DNA from: Syntrophus sp963665935
Lineage (GTDB): Bacteria; Desulfobacterota; Syntrophia; Syntrophales; Syntrophaceae
Direction of reading: 5' to 3'
DNA length: 64,000 nucleotides
Assembly: GCA_963665935.1 (NCBI GenBank)
Contig: OY762510.1
Location: 2,108,001-2,172,000 of the forward strand
Part shown: piece after piece, positions 44,075 through 52,789 of the stretch
Position numbering within the stretch: the first letter of the stretch is position 1
Layout: each line of letters starts with the position of its first letter
Translations under genes and position numbers: made by a program
The notes under the pieces: generated by a model
The model's database searches: none
Told to the model about the DNA's origin: nothing
What the model saw: only the letters and a program-made list of their open reading frames with translations

Positions 44075-44797
44075 ATGCAGGCCTTGGGAATTCTTTCCGG
44101 AACGGTCATACCGCGGGGCAGTGAGCTTTTCGGCGATCTTCAGGAGGCCCTGATTGAAACGGAATATGGCGCTGTAGAGGTTATGCGTTCCCGCGATGTC
44201 GTTTTTATTTCGCGGCATGGAGCGAATCCGGATCGATATGTCCTGCCGCACCAGATCAATCATCGGGCCAACATGAAGGCCCTTGCCGAGCTGGGCGTGC
44301 GGGAAGTCGTCGCCATCAACTCAGCCGGTTCCCTGCACCGGAAATGGAAGCCGGGTACGATCATGATTCCGGACGATTTCATTCTGTTTTCCGCCATTCC
44401 CAGTATTTTCCAGAACCGGTCCGCCCATATGACCCCGCAGCTCGATCCGGGGGTGAGACGGCGTCTCCTGGAGGCCGCCCGGGAAAGCCAGGTGAATGTG
44501 ATTGACCGGGGTGTTTACTTTCAGATGCCGGGACCCCGCCTGGAAACGCGTGCCGAGATCCGGATGATTGGTCAGTTTGCCGATCTGGTGGGCATGACCC
44601 TGGCCAGTGAGGCCGTGACGGCGCAGGAATTCGGTCTGGCCTACGGGGCGCTCTGTTCCATTGACAACTATGGAAACGGTCTGATTGAAGAGCCGTTGAC
44701 GGTTGAGCAGATTGTGGCTCATGCCCGGGAGAACGCCCAGGTCATGATTGCCGTGGCTACCCGGTACCTGGAGAATTATCGCCGCCGCAATGCTTAA
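44075..44797 (+). CDS. MTAP-family purine nucleoside / methylthioadenosine phosphorylase
   Basis: 240 aa. The order of motifs fits family 2 phosphorylases: GILSGT at the N-terminus, ISRHGANPDRYVLPHQINHR, EVVAINSAGSL, YFQMPGPRLETRAEIRMI (the MTAP signature) and GMTLASEAVTAQEFGLAYG. It splits methylthioadenosine, methylthioinosine or other purine nucleosides with phosphate; which one is not readable from the sequence. AAGGAG lies before ATG. It overlaps the convergent gene by 4 bases at its 3' end. Confidence 0.9.
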   Translation: MQALGILSGTVIPRGSELFGDLQEALIETEYGAVEVMRSRDVVFISRHGANPDRYVLPHQINHRANMKALAELGVREVVAINSAGSLHRKWKPGTIMIPDDFILFSAIPSIFQNRSAHMTPQLDPGVRRRLLEAARESQVNVIDRGVYFQMPGPRLETRAEIRMIGQFADLVGMTLASEAVTAQEFGLAYGALCSIDNYGNGLIEEPLTVEQIVAHARENAQVMIAVATRYLENYRRRNA

Positions 44798-45207
44798 AAC
44801 GCTCCGAGCTGGCAGGGGCTGATCTTGATCTTCAGGGCCTCGCAGGCGGAGGAAACAGCCATTTTCGGAATGCTTCTCTTCTTGGCGATGGTCCATGCCG
44901 CAAGGCAGGGTAGCGACTTCCCCTGCATGGCCTGCCGAATCTCTTCTTCCAGCTCCGCCGATACTTCCGCCGCGGGTTGAACAATTTTTTTCTCGGGCTT
45001 GTAGCCGTAAAGCCCGAGTTGGCATTTCACGAGACGTACCTTCATCGCATCGAGCCTTTGGCCCAGGTCCTGGGTCGACTCCCCGAACCGGGCGGCAATC
45101 CCCATGGCCCCTGCACAGCTCAGTTCGCTGCTTTCCGCGCGGTTCCGTATTTCCTCTTCAAGAGCGGGGTTAGGAACCAGGACGATTTCCCTCTTCGAAT
45201 CCTTCAT
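44794..45207 (-). CDS. Small protein with two tandem ~60-residue repeats
   Basis: 137 aa. Two copies of one unit: residues about 15-68 (LEEEIRNRAESSELSCAGAM then ending VRLVKCQLGLYG) and about 84-137 (LEEEIRQAMQGKSLPCLAAW then ending IKISPCQLGAF). Each has a Cys at the same place and a CQLG end, and the second has a helix-turn-helix-like IPKMAVSSACEALKIKI. No family name I can give with confidence. It starts 6 bases after the acyl-CoA synthetase stop, so the two are one transcript. Two pairs of Cys could bind a metal or cluster. Confidence 0.75.
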   Translation of the reverse strand: MKDSKREIVLVPNPALEEEIRNRAESSELSCAGAMGIAARFGESTQDLGQRLDAMKVRLVKCQLGLYGYKPEKKIVQPAAEVSAELEEEIRQAMQGKSLPCLAAWTIAKKRSIPKMAVSSACEALKIKISPCQLGAF

Positions 45208-45213
45208 GACTGT

Positions 45214-47334
45214 TCATCCTTTATTGGAATCAAGCTGTTTTAAAACGACCGTTGCATCCACGGCAACGGCAATGTCCCCCGATACAAGGAGGGGATTGAT
45301 GTCGATTTCCCGGATGCGGGGATAGCGCATCATGACATCGCCCAGGGCGACCAGCAGAGAGGCGATGATGTTGCGGTCAACGGGTTTTGCGCCCCGGAAT
45401 CCGTCGAAAATCTGTCGGGTCCGCAGCCGCCCGATGGCGTCGAGCGCTTCTTCCCTTTCCAGCGGTGCGACGGCAAAAACGGTATCGGCGATGAGATTGG
45501 CCAGAACGCCACCGATCCCGATCATCACACAGGGGCCGAACTGGGGATCGCGGATGGCGCCCAGGATCAGTTCCGTCCCCCCCTGGATTTGCTTCTGCAG
45601 TAACACCGAACCCCTGCCGTTCATTTTATTCATGAGCCGTTCGAAACTCTCTTGCGCCGCCCGTGGATTCCCGATATTCAGTTTGACCAGGCCCTGTTCC
45701 GTTTTGTGGACCAGTCCGGGCTGCAACCCCTTCATGACCACCGGGAAACCGAGCTGAGCCGCTGCCGCTTCGACCTGGGAAAGATTCCGGATCAAAGTCT
45801 CCTCGACAATGGGAATTCCGAAAGAATGAAGAATGCTTTTGGAGATTCGTTCATCCTGGGGGCCTTCTGCCTTTTCCAGGAGAGAGGAAACGTCGGCGGA
45901 AGGTTCCCGGGACTTGCCTGCCGGGGCAGCTTGTTTTCCCCGGAGCGGTGAGGGGGCGCCTGGCCTTTGAAAAAGGATGGATAGACATTCAACGGCTCGA
46001 TAAAGCTCCTGAAAGACGAGGAGACCCAGATCGCGGGCCTTTTTCTGAGCCTGAAAGACCACTTCCTGATTGCCGAGCAGCCACAGGAACACGGGTTTGC
46101 CGGAAGAGCGGCTCTGGCGGGATATTTCATCGAGATCCAGCCGAATTCTTGAATGACCGGCAAAGGAATGGACGATAACGGCATCCACGCCCGGGTCATC
46201 CAGAACCGCTTCGATGGCAAGATTGTAAATGTTCAGATCGGTTCCGCTGTGCTGCTCGATGGCCGGCCAGATGTCGACGGGATTGGCGACGGGCATCCAT
46301 TCGGGGTAAAGGCGTCCCAGTCGGATTTTCGTTTCCTCGGAGAGATCGGCAACGGTAAGGCCCTGTTCTTCCATGAAATCGGAGCATACGATCCCCGAGG
46401 CGCCGCTGAAGGTGATGACGGCGATTCTCCCGCGGGAGTTGCCCCGCCGTGGGGGATTGAGAGCCAGGGTCCGGCAGAAATCAACAAGCTGCTTGAAATC
46501 TTTCGCTTCATAAGCCCCGGCCTGGGCAAGCGCGCCGGAGGCAACCCGGTAATTTCCCGCCAGGCTGGCGGTATGGCTGATGGCGGCCTGGGCTCCCTTG
46601 CTGCTTTTGCCCCCCTTCAGGACGATCACGGGTTTGTCGCTGCTTCGGCAGAGGTCCAGAAAACGTCTGCCGTCGATGAAAGATTCGAGGTAAAGACCGA
46701 CCGAGCGGGTGTCCGGGTCATCAAGAAGATAGGCGAGGACATCGCTTTCGTTAATATCCGCCTTGTTGCCGATCGAGCAGACCTTGCTGAAACCGGTGAT
46801 GCCGTGGCTTAAAATGTCGACGACAAAACCGGCGGAAAGCATGCCGCTTTGAACAATCAGGGACACCGGTCCGGGGAGGAGAAAGGCAGGCAATACCTTC
46901 GGGTCCGTGAAAGAGAAGACATGTCCCCGGATGCCGTCCACAAGCCCCATGCAGTTCGGTCCCCACACCCGGATTCCCGTTCGTTTGACAAACTCCGAAA
47001 TCGCTTCTTGAACGTTTTTGCCTTTTTCATCTGTCTCGGCAAAACCGCCCGATTCGATCATGATCCCCCCGACGCCTTTGCGGGCACATTGTTCAAGGGT
47101 GTCCGGCACCATGGATGCTGCGATGAAAAGGATGACGAGGTCAATGGGTTCTGGAATGTCGGCGATGGAGGGAAAGCAGGGAATGCCTTCAATTTCAGCA
47201 TACTGAGGGTTGACGGGATAAAGCCGTCCTTTGAACGTTAAAATCAGGTTTTTGATGATGGAATAACCCCCCTTGAAGGTTTTGGGGGTTGCTCCAATGA
47301 CGGCAATACTGCGAGGATTGAAAAAACAATGCAT
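45214..47334 (-). CDS. ADP-forming acetate/acyl-CoA synthetase (fused alpha-beta)
   Basis: 706 aa. Order of domains: CoA-binding Rossmann (FNPRSIAVIGATPKTFKGGY at the N-terminus), succinyl-CoA-ligase-like flavodoxin domain with GGKSSKGAQAAISHTASLAG (the His of SHTASLAG is the phosphorylated residue), then an ATP-grasp domain (about 475-706) with QLGFPVVMKGLQPGLVHKTE and IDINPLLV. It makes ATP from acyl-CoA and ADP/Pi or works in reverse. In syntrophic and fermentative anaerobes this is an energy-conserving step. Followed by the duplicated-repeat protein. Confidence 0.92.
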   Translation of the reverse strand: MHCFFNPRSIAVIGATPKTFKGGYSIIKNLILTFKGRLYPVNPQYAEIEGIPCFPSIADIPEPIDLVILFIAASMVPDTLEQCARKGVGGIMIESGGFAETDEKGKNVQEAISEFVKRTGIRVWGPNCMGLVDGIRGHVFSFTDPKVLPAFLLPGPVSLIVQSGMLSAGFVVDILSHGITGFSKVCSIGNKADINESDVLAYLLDDPDTRSVGLYLESFIDGRRFLDLCRSSDKPVIVLKGGKSSKGAQAAISHTASLAGNYRVASGALAQAGAYEAKDFKQLVDFCRTLALNPPRRGNSRGRIAVITFSGASGIVCSDFMEEQGLTVADLSEETKIRLGRLYPEWMPVANPVDIWPAIEQHSGTDLNIYNLAIEAVLDDPGVDAVIVHSFAGHSRIRLDLDEISRQSRSSGKPVFLWLLGNQEVVFQAQKKARDLGLLVFQELYRAVECLSILFQRPGAPSPLRGKQAAPAGKSREPSADVSSLLEKAEGPQDERISKSILHSFGIPIVEETLIRNLSQVEAAAAQLGFPVVMKGLQPGLVHKTEQGLVKLNIGNPRAAQESFERLMNKMNGRGSVLLQKQIQGGTELILGAIRDPQFGPCVMIGIGGVLANLIADTVFAVAPLEREEALDAIGRLRTRQIFDGFRGAKPVDRNIIASLLVALGDVMMRYPRIREIDINPLLVSGDIAVAVDATVVLKQLDSNKG

Positions 47335-47412
47335 ATTGAAAAATGAGGAAAAAACAAGACGGTTTTTCTGCTATCGACCGGTCATCCCGGCTGCAGTATT
47401 TTTAGGGAAAAT

Positions 47413-47721
47413 TCATTCCGGTGAGGATTTTCTTGAAGTCTCTTCTCTTAACCTGTCCAATTCTTCACGATACTGAGTGGTCTGAGCTTTCACGGCCTCG
47501 ATTTCCTCTCTGGCCCTTGCCAGCTCTTCCTCCTGCTTCTGCCGTTCCCGGTTCAATTTGTCCTGAATGTCATCGAAACCGATGTAGACGGCCAGAATAC
47601 CGCCCAGGATCAGAAAAATAGGAACGGCCCCTTTTAAAATCGCCACAAAATAAGACCACCAGAAGATCAGGCCGAGTAATCCGAGAAAAGTAGAAATCGC
47701 GCCGCCGGTCAACAGTGACAT
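47413..47721 (-). CDS. Small two-helix membrane protein with coiled-coil tail
   Basis: 102 aa. Two hydrophobic helices close together (ISTFLGLLGLIFWWSYFV and GAVPIFLILGGILAVYIG, residues about 9-48), then a charged coiled coil (50-95). Unknown function. No signal peptide. Start at 47721, with AAAGGGAGTTGAGCG upstream. Lone gene between the acyl-CoA synthetase and the his genes. Confidence 0.7.
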   Translation of the reverse strand: MSLLTGGAISTFLGLLGLIFWWSYFVAILKGAVPIFLILGGILAVYIGFDDIQDKLNRERQKQEEELARAREEIEAVKAQTTQYREELDRLREETSRKSSPE

Positions 47722-48130
47722 GGTCGCTCAACTCCCTTTATCAATATAGTTTCCATTCTGAACAGCACTGCTCCGAAAATTTCAAAGCAAATCTCTACGA
47801 AGTAAGATGAAGGTGCCATCTCCTGCTTGAAATCTATGCGAAAAGATAGGGCGCTCTAAACTTAAAGTCAAGAGAAAACCGTGAAAAATAGAAAAAAAGC
47901 TTGATAATCACGGGGTTTTAAATTAGCATGCTCTGCTTTAATAATATTTAAGCTTTATTTGCTCCGCATTTGCGGAAGGTGATATTTATTCCAATTCTAT
48001 ATCAAAGCGCTATCTGCGTTGGCTTCGTTATCGGCTCCTCAACGTACGTCTGTGTACGTCTGCGTCGCCTCTGACTTGCCGCCTTGCAATCATCTTTGAT
48101 CTGGAATTGAAATTAGTAAGGAGAAAAAGG
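47722..48130. other. AT-rich intergenic region before hisI
   Basis: About 409 bases. The first 260 are AT-rich with no gene or clear promoter. The last part is filled by the palindromic repeat at 47988-48113. Confidence 0.6.
47988..48113. repeat. Palindromic extragenic repeat element
   Basis: About 126 bp with ends in inverted orientation: ATTCCAATTCTATATCAAAG at the left and CTTTGATCTGGAATTGAAAT at the right. The centre holds CTCCTCAACGTACGTCTGTG and CGTCTGCGTCGCC. I recall similar units as dispersed repeats in deltaproteobacterial genomes. It ends 17 bases before hisI and may be transcribed in the his leader as a hairpin. Confidence 0.65.
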
Positions 48131-48502
48131 ATGTTGGAACCGAATTTTGAAAAAGGAAAGGGATTGATACCGGCAATTGTCCAGGATTACAGCAACGGAG
48201 AAGTGCTGATGCTTGCCTATATGAACCGTGAGGCCTGGCTTAAAACTCTGGAGACCGGAAAAGCAACCTATTGGAGTCGTTCAAGAAACAGCCTCTGGAT
48301 CAAGGGCGAGACCTCGGGACATTTCCAGGTGGTCAAAGAAATCACCATCGATTGTGATGAAGATACGGTTCTTCTGAAAGTTGAACAAACCGGAGCAGCC
48401 TGCCACACGGGGTACCGATCCTGTTTTTATCGGAGAATTACGGCGGGAACGGTGGAAATTGTGAGCGAACGACTGGTTAATCCGGAGGATGTCTATAAAT
48501 GA
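48131..48502 (+). CDS. hisI: Phosphoribosyl-AMP cyclohydrolase
   Basis: 123 aa from ATG 48131, with AAGGAG upstream; a frame from 48107 would start inside the repeat element. Motifs: MLAYMNREAWLKTLETGKA, YWSRSRNSLWIKGETSGH, ITIDCDEDTVLLKVEQTG, and ACHTGYRSCFYR with metal-binding Cys and Asp residues. It opens the purine ring of phosphoribosyl-AMP in histidine biosynthesis. It lacks the HisE domain, so the pyrophosphohydrolase must be encoded elsewhere. Overlaps hisG by 4 bases. Confidence 0.95.
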   Translation: MLEPNFEKGKGLIPAIVQDYSNGEVLMLAYMNREAWLKTLETGKATYWSRSRNSLWIKGETSGHFQVVKEITIDCDEDTVLLKVEQTGAACHTGYRSCFYRRITAGTVEIVSERLVNPEDVYK

Positions 48503-49374
48503 ACAATAAATTGAAACTGGGAATCCCCAAGGGGAGCCTTGAAACGAAGACCGTCGATCTGTTCAAACGGGCGGGGTGGAGTATCTCCTATGACAATCGA
48601 AGCTACTTCCCCGATGTCAACGACGACGAACTTTCCTGCACCCTCGTTCGAGCGCAGGAAATGTCGCGATACGTGGAAGACGGCACCCTGGATATGGGGT
48701 TGACCGGCAAGGACTGGATCATCGAGAATGGTTCCGATGTCGTTGAGATACAGGACCTGATTTATTCAAAGACATCGGTCAAGCAGGCCCGGTGGGTCCT
48801 TGTTGTAAGGGAGGATTCCCCTCTCCGGACGCTGGAAGATCTCGAAGGAAAACGCATTGCGACGGAACTGCGCTGCTTTACGGAGCGTTACTTCAAGGAA
48901 AGGAACATCAACGTTCATGTCGAATTTTCCTGGGGAGCGACGGAAGCCAAAGTGGTTGAAGGCCTGGTGGATGCCATCGTGGAAGTCACGGAGACGGGAA
49001 GCACTCTTCGAGCGAACAATCTGAAGATCATTCACGAATTGATGCGGACCAATACGGTCCTCATCGCCAATCGCGAGGCATGGAACGATCCATGGAAACG
49101 GCAGAAGATTGAACAGATCCGGACACTTCTGAACGGTTCTCTCCAGGCCATGGGCAAGGTCGGGATCAAGATGAATGTTTCCCAACAGAATCTGGACAGG
49201 GTGATTCAGCTGCTTCCTTCGCTGAGGGCCCCGACGATTTCCAATCTGTATTCTGCCGACTGGTTGGCGATTGAAACGATCCTCGATGCCAATTCGGTTC
49301 GCGATTTGATTCCCCTTCTCCAGGAGGCGGGGGCGGAAGGGATCATCGAATATCCCCTGAACAAGGTCATCTGA
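48499..49374 (+). CDS. hisG: ATP phosphoribosyltransferase (long form)
   Basis: 291 aa, the long HisG_L type that has its own C-terminal regulatory domain (about 215-291, WKRQKIEQIRTLLNGSLQAM and APTISNLYSADWLAIETILD) and needs no HisZ. Catalytic part: LGIPKGSLETKTVDLFKRAG, LDMGLTGKDWI, DAIVEVTETGSTLRANNL (PRPP-binding loop). First committed step of histidine biosynthesis, feedback-inhibited by histidine through the regulatory domain. ATGA overlap with hisI indicates coupling. Confidence 0.95.
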   Translation: MNNKLKLGIPKGSLETKTVDLFKRAGWSISYDNRSYFPDVNDDELSCTLVRAQEMSRYVEDGTLDMGLTGKDWIIENGSDVVEIQDLIYSKTSVKQARWVLVVREDSPLRTLEDLEGKRIATELRCFTERYFKERNINVHVEFSWGATEAKVVEGLVDAIVEVTETGSTLRANNLKIIHELMRTNTVLIANREAWNDPWKRQKIEQIRTLLNGSLQAMGKVGIKMNVSQQNLDRVIQLLPSLRAPTISNLYSADWLAIETILDANSVRDLIPLLQEAGAEGIIEYPLNKVI

Positions 49375-49399
49375 AAAGGTATTATTTTCGGAGGGAATG

Positions 49400-49987
49400 A
49401 TGAGACAGGCCAAGGTTCAAAGACGTACCTCAGAGACCGATATTTCTGTAGAAATAAATCTTGATGGCAGCGGCCAGGCGATCATAGACACCTCGATCCC
49501 TTTCTTTGATCATATGCTGACCCTTTTTGCCCGTCATGGGCTTTTCGACCTGACGATCACGGGCCGCGGGGACACCGAGATTGACGACCACCACCTTGTG
49601 GAGGATATGGGCATTTGTCTGGGGGAAGCCCTCAAGGAAGCCATGGGCGACAAAGCCGGAATGACCCGCTATGGGACAGCGACGATTCCAATGGATGAGA
49701 CCTTGTGCGCCGTAACCCTGGATGTTTCCGGGAGGCCATATCTGATCTATCATGTGGATTTTTCTGCCGGAGCAAGGGCAGGGGGATTCGATCTGCAACT
49801 GGTCAGGGAATTTTTCAAGTCTTTTTCGGATCATAGCGGAATCACCTTGCATATCAACCTGTTTTATGGTGAAAATAATCATCACATTGCAGAAGCCATC
49901 TTCAAGGCCTTTGCCCGTGCACTGGGTATGGCGGTGACCACCGATAGCCGGATTTCCGGTGTGTTGTCCACAAAAGGCTGTTTGTAA
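49400..49987 (+). CDS. hisB: Imidazoleglycerol-phosphate dehydratase
   Basis: 195 aa from the second of two adjacent ATGs; GGAGGG is too close to the first at 49397. The family's duplicated metal-binding motifs are present: FFDHMLTLFARHG, DIDDHH-type TEIDDHHLVEDMGICLGEAL, and NNHHIAEAIFKAFARAL. Monofunctional form without the phosphatase domain found in enterobacteria. Sixth step of histidine biosynthesis, manganese-dependent. 22 bases after hisG. Confidence 0.95.
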   Translation: MRQAKVQRRTSETDISVEINLDGSGQAIIDTSIPFFDHMLTLFARHGLFDLTITGRGDTEIDDHHLVEDMGICLGEALKEAMGDKAGMTRYGTATIPMDETLCAVTLDVSGRPYLIYHVDFSAGARAGGFDLQLVREFFKSFSDHSGITLHINLFYGENNHHIAEAIFKAFARALGMAVTTDSRISGVLSTKGCL

Positions 49988-50019
49988 CATAAATTTTCAT
50001 GCCGGCGCGGGGAGAGAAA

Positions 50020-50733
50020 ATGAAGACCTTATCGAACCTGTTTCAAACGCGGAGTCTTGTCGCGGGCTGCCTCTTAATCCTTTTCGCCGGCTTGTCGTTT
50101 CTTCTTTTCGGTTGTGCTCCAAACAACCTTTTAACGGAAACTTATGCGAAGGATGAGCCGGTCAAGGTGCATCGCATCGCCGTTTTCCCCATCCAGAGAG
50201 TTGATCCAGATGAGGCCGTTGAGGGTTCGCTTCGTTGTCAGATCTGCGGAACGGTTATCACTGTCGGCAGTACGGAACCACAGGCCGAAAAGGTCGTGGA
50301 AGAAGTTGTCCTTTCGAGGATCGAGAAGACGGGAAAATTCGAGATTGTTCCGCTGGAAAGAGTACAGGGGGTATACCAGCGGATTTCTGCAACTTCACTG
50401 AAGTCCTCCCTTAAAGACACGCTGGTCAAGTCAGGACGGGAACTGGGTGCGGATGCGGTCCTCCATGGTCAGGTCTACCGCTTTCGGGAACGGATAGGCT
50501 ATGCTTACGGGGCGGATAAAGCTGCTTCCGTCGCCTTTGCCCTGCACCTTATCAATGTCCACGACGGCTCACTGATCTGGAAAGGCAGGTTTGATAAGAC
50601 ACAGACGTCTCTAATGGAAAATGTCTTCCAAGCTTCCGCTTTCTATAAGGAAAAGGGTCGCTGGCTCACAGCCAGGGAGCTTATCGATGAGGGTGTATCG
50701 GGAATGCTCGAAACCTTTCCCGGCGCGCAATAA
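50020..50733 (+). CDS. Lipoprotein inserted in the his operon
   Basis: 237 aa from ATG 50020 (preceded by GGGGAGAG). Lipoprotein signal ending FLLFGC. The mature part (VHRIAVFPIQRVDPDEAV, VVEEVVLSRIEKTGKFEIVP, LGADAVLHGQVYRFRERIG, DGSLIWKGRFDKTQTSLMEN) has the fold pattern of CsgG/LpoB/GNA1162-type envelope proteins. An extracytoplasmic role is likely. It has no obvious link to histidine synthesis although it lies between hisB and hisA. Confidence 0.8.
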   Translation: MKTLSNLFQTRSLVAGCLLILFAGLSFLLFGCAPNNLLTETYAKDEPVKVHRIAVFPIQRVDPDEAVEGSLRCQICGTVITVGSTEPQAEKVVEEVVLSRIEKTGKFEIVPLERVQGVYQRISATSLKSSLKDTLVKSGRELGADAVLHGQVYRFRERIGYAYGADKAASVAFALHLINVHDGSLIWKGRFDKTQTSLMENVFQASAFYKEKGRWLTARELIDEGVSGMLETFPGAQ

Positions 50734-50842
50734 TAAATTCTATTTCCGAATCAGCATTCCGGCATGCCCGGTTGACGATTTTTCCGAGTGACATTGAACT
50801 TGGACATTGTTTACTCTGCTGTTTTTGAGGGGGCTTTTCAAA

Positions 50843-51571
50843 TTGGTTATTATCCCGGCTATTGATCTTAAAGAGGGAAAATGTGTGCGACTCCTCCAGG
50901 GAGATTTTGAGCGGGTTACGGTATATTCCGACCGCCCCGGGGAAATGGCTTGTTTATGGCGGGACAAAGGGGCCGAGCGCCTGCATCTGGTTGATCTCGA
51001 TGGATCGGTCGCCGGTGCTCCCAAAAATGCCGAGATCATCCGTCAAATTGTCCGGGAAGTCTGCCTGCCCGTGGAGATCGGTGGCGGGATCAGGGATCTG
51101 TCCACCGTAAAGCGCTATCTCGATATGGGGGTGCAATGGGTCATTCTGGGAACGGCTGCCCTCAAGGATCGCATGTTTGTATATAAAGCCTGCGATTCGT
51201 TCCCGGGGCGCATCATTCTCGGGATTGATGCGGTCAAGGGAAGAGTTGCCGTCGAGGGATGGACGGAACAAAGCGCGATGACGGCTCTGGAGCTGGCAAA
51301 GTCTTACGAGAGCCGCGGCATAGCCGCCGTCATCTATACGGACATCAGCCGGGACGGGATGCAGACGGGAGTTAACGTGGAAGGCACAAGAAGCCTTGCC
51401 GAGGGGATTGATATTCCTGTTATTGCCTCCGGCGGCGTGGCAACACTCGAAGATATCAAAAAGCTCCTCCCGCTGGAAGAAGCCGGCATTGCGGGTGTTA
51501 TCGTCGGCAAGGCCCTCTATTCAGGCGCCATTTCCCTTGAAGAAGCGATCAGCCTGACAAAGCAGACCTGA
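50843..51571 (+). CDS. hisA: ProFAR isomerase
   Basis: 242 aa from TTG 50843, the only start that puts GAGGGGG at a proper distance and begins at the conserved VIIPAIDLKEGKCVRLLQGD; upstream in-frame starts (from 50807) add an unconserved leader. TIM-barrel with HLVDLDGS, VEIGGGIRD, ILGTAALKD, IYTDISRDGMQTGVN and the phosphate-binding VIASGGVATLEDIKKL. Catalytic Asp residues (AID, YTD) are present. Converts ProFAR to PRFAR. hisF and hisH are not in the window. Confidence 0.94.
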   Translation: MVIIPAIDLKEGKCVRLLQGDFERVTVYSDRPGEMACLWRDKGAERLHLVDLDGSVAGAPKNAEIIRQIVREVCLPVEIGGGIRDLSTVKRYLDMGVQWVILGTAALKDRMFVYKACDSFPGRIILGIDAVKGRVAVEGWTEQSAMTALELAKSYESRGIAAVIYTDISRDGMQTGVNVEGTRSLAEGIDIPVIASGGVATLEDIKKLLPLEEAGIAGVIVGKALYSGAISLEEAISLTKQT

Positions 51572-51763
51572 TCCCGGATTCCTATCAAAGCGTACTCTGT
51601 GCCGGCGACCTTGTCTGTTGATCTGCAGATGTCTCTGGGATTCTCTATGGTCTTTGCCTTCTCGACTGGATCTGAAATCGGATGAGATTGAAGAGGCCGA
51701 AATAAGGACGCTGAAGGGTAAACCGAAATCAGCCCTGGTTTTTTTAACAAGGAGAACCATAAC

Positions 51764-52111
51764 ATGTCAGAAGATTGCCTGTTTTGTAAGATTGTTCAAG
51801 GAGAGATTCCCTGTACCAAGGTTTACGAAGATGAGTCCGTACTTGCCTTTGAAGACATTCATCCCTTGGCGCCGGTGCACGTCATCGTGATTCCCAAAGG
51901 ACACATCTCCACCTTTATGGAGCTCTCCGCCGATACCATGGCGGATCTCACGAAGATGATGGCCGCGGCACAGAAGATTGCTCAACTCAAATCCATTGAT
52001 GAAAAGGGGTTTCGAATCGTCATAAACTGTAACGAAGAAGGGGGGCAGGTGGTTTTCCATCTTCATATGCATGTCTTAGGCGGACGCAGGCTTCACGATG
52101 ACGTAGGATGA
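51764..52111 (+). CDS. HIT family nucleotide-binding protein
   Basis: 115 aa, HinT-sized. N-terminal zinc-type CLFCKIVQGEIPCTKVYED, the core HPLAPVHVIVIPKGHI, and the catalytic His triad HLHMHVLGGRRL near the end. Probably a purine nucleoside phosphoramidase or Ap4A-type hydrolase in the cytoplasm. AAGGAG lies 11 bases upstream of ATG. Confidence 0.94.
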   Translation: MSEDCLFCKIVQGEIPCTKVYEDESVLAFEDIHPLAPVHVIVIPKGHISTFMELSADTMADLTKMMAAAQKIAQLKSIDEKGFRIVINCNEEGGQVVFHLHMHVLGGRRLHDDVG

Positions 52112-52122
52112 AAATAAAGAGG

Positions 52123-52150
52123 TTGACAAGTCTTCAGAAGTAATTAAATT
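52123..52150 (+). promoter_or_regulatory. Candidate promoter for yqeY-dnaG-rpoD
   Basis: TTGACA (52123-52128) and TAAATT (52145-52150), 16-base spacing, about 160 bases before the yqeY start. It is the usual location of the macromolecular-synthesis operon promoter. The rpsU gene that often leads this operon is not present between 52112 and 52312. Confidence 0.5.
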
Positions 52151-52312
52151 TAGATCAAAATATTTATCCCTAAAAAACCTATCAACGCTTTGATCTTCAG
52201 CACGCAAGTCAGGTTCTTGTGTGTTGTTTTGCATTTTATCGAAGGAGAAAATCGCGTTAATCAGGAAAATATTCAGAAAGAACGGACTCACGAACAGTAA
52301 AAGGGAGAGACA

Positions 52313-52762
52313 ATGAGTTTTCGGGAAATCGTAGAAACCGAGTTGATGACGGCGGCAAAACAGAAAGACAAGGTGCGGCTTTCGACATTGCGTCTGGTCA
52401 AGGCCGCCTTGCACAACAAGGAAATAGATTTGCATAGGGAACTGAACGAAACGGAAGTCCTGCAACTCCTCTCATCCATGGTCAAACAGAGAAAGGATTC
52501 CATTGAACAGTTCAAATTAGGTGGCAGAGAGGATCTGGTTCAAAGAGAACAACAGGAATTGCAGATTATTCAGGCATTTATGCCTCAGCAACTTTCAGAA
52601 GAGGAACTGGATGCCGAGATTGAAAAAGCCATTCAGGAAGTTTCGGCAACCAGTGTGAAGGATATAGGGAAAGTCATGAAAGTCCTGATGCCCAAAGTGA
52701 CCGGAAAAACGGACGGCAAGGTTGTCAACGAACGGTTAAAGGCAAAACTTTCCCACCCTTAA
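52313..52762 (+). CDS. GatB/YqeY domain protein
   Basis: 149 aa. Full YqeY plan: DKVRLSTLRLVKAALHNKEI, LSSMVKQRKDSIEQFKLGGR, EQQELQIIQAFMPQQLSEEE, and KVMKVLMPKVTGKTDGKVVN. Similar to the C-terminal domain of GatB, possibly tRNA-related. AAGGGAG precedes the ATG. It is the first gene of a rightward operon with dnaG and rpoD, 27 bases before dnaG. Confidence 0.93.
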   Translation: MSFREIVETELMTAAKQKDKVRLSTLRLVKAALHNKEIDLHRELNETEVLQLLSSMVKQRKDSIEQFKLGGREDLVQREQQELQIIQAFMPQQLSEEELDAEIEKAIQEVSATSVKDIGKVMKVLMPKVTGKTDGKVVNERLKAKLSHP

Positions 52763-52789
52763 CAAGTGCGTCCATAGTGGAGTCGCGTA

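Noticed and set aside
50807..50842. Upstream start for hisA at 50807
   Set aside because: It adds 12 unconserved residues and lacks a ribosome site; TTG 50843 with GAGGGGG begins at the conserved first strand.
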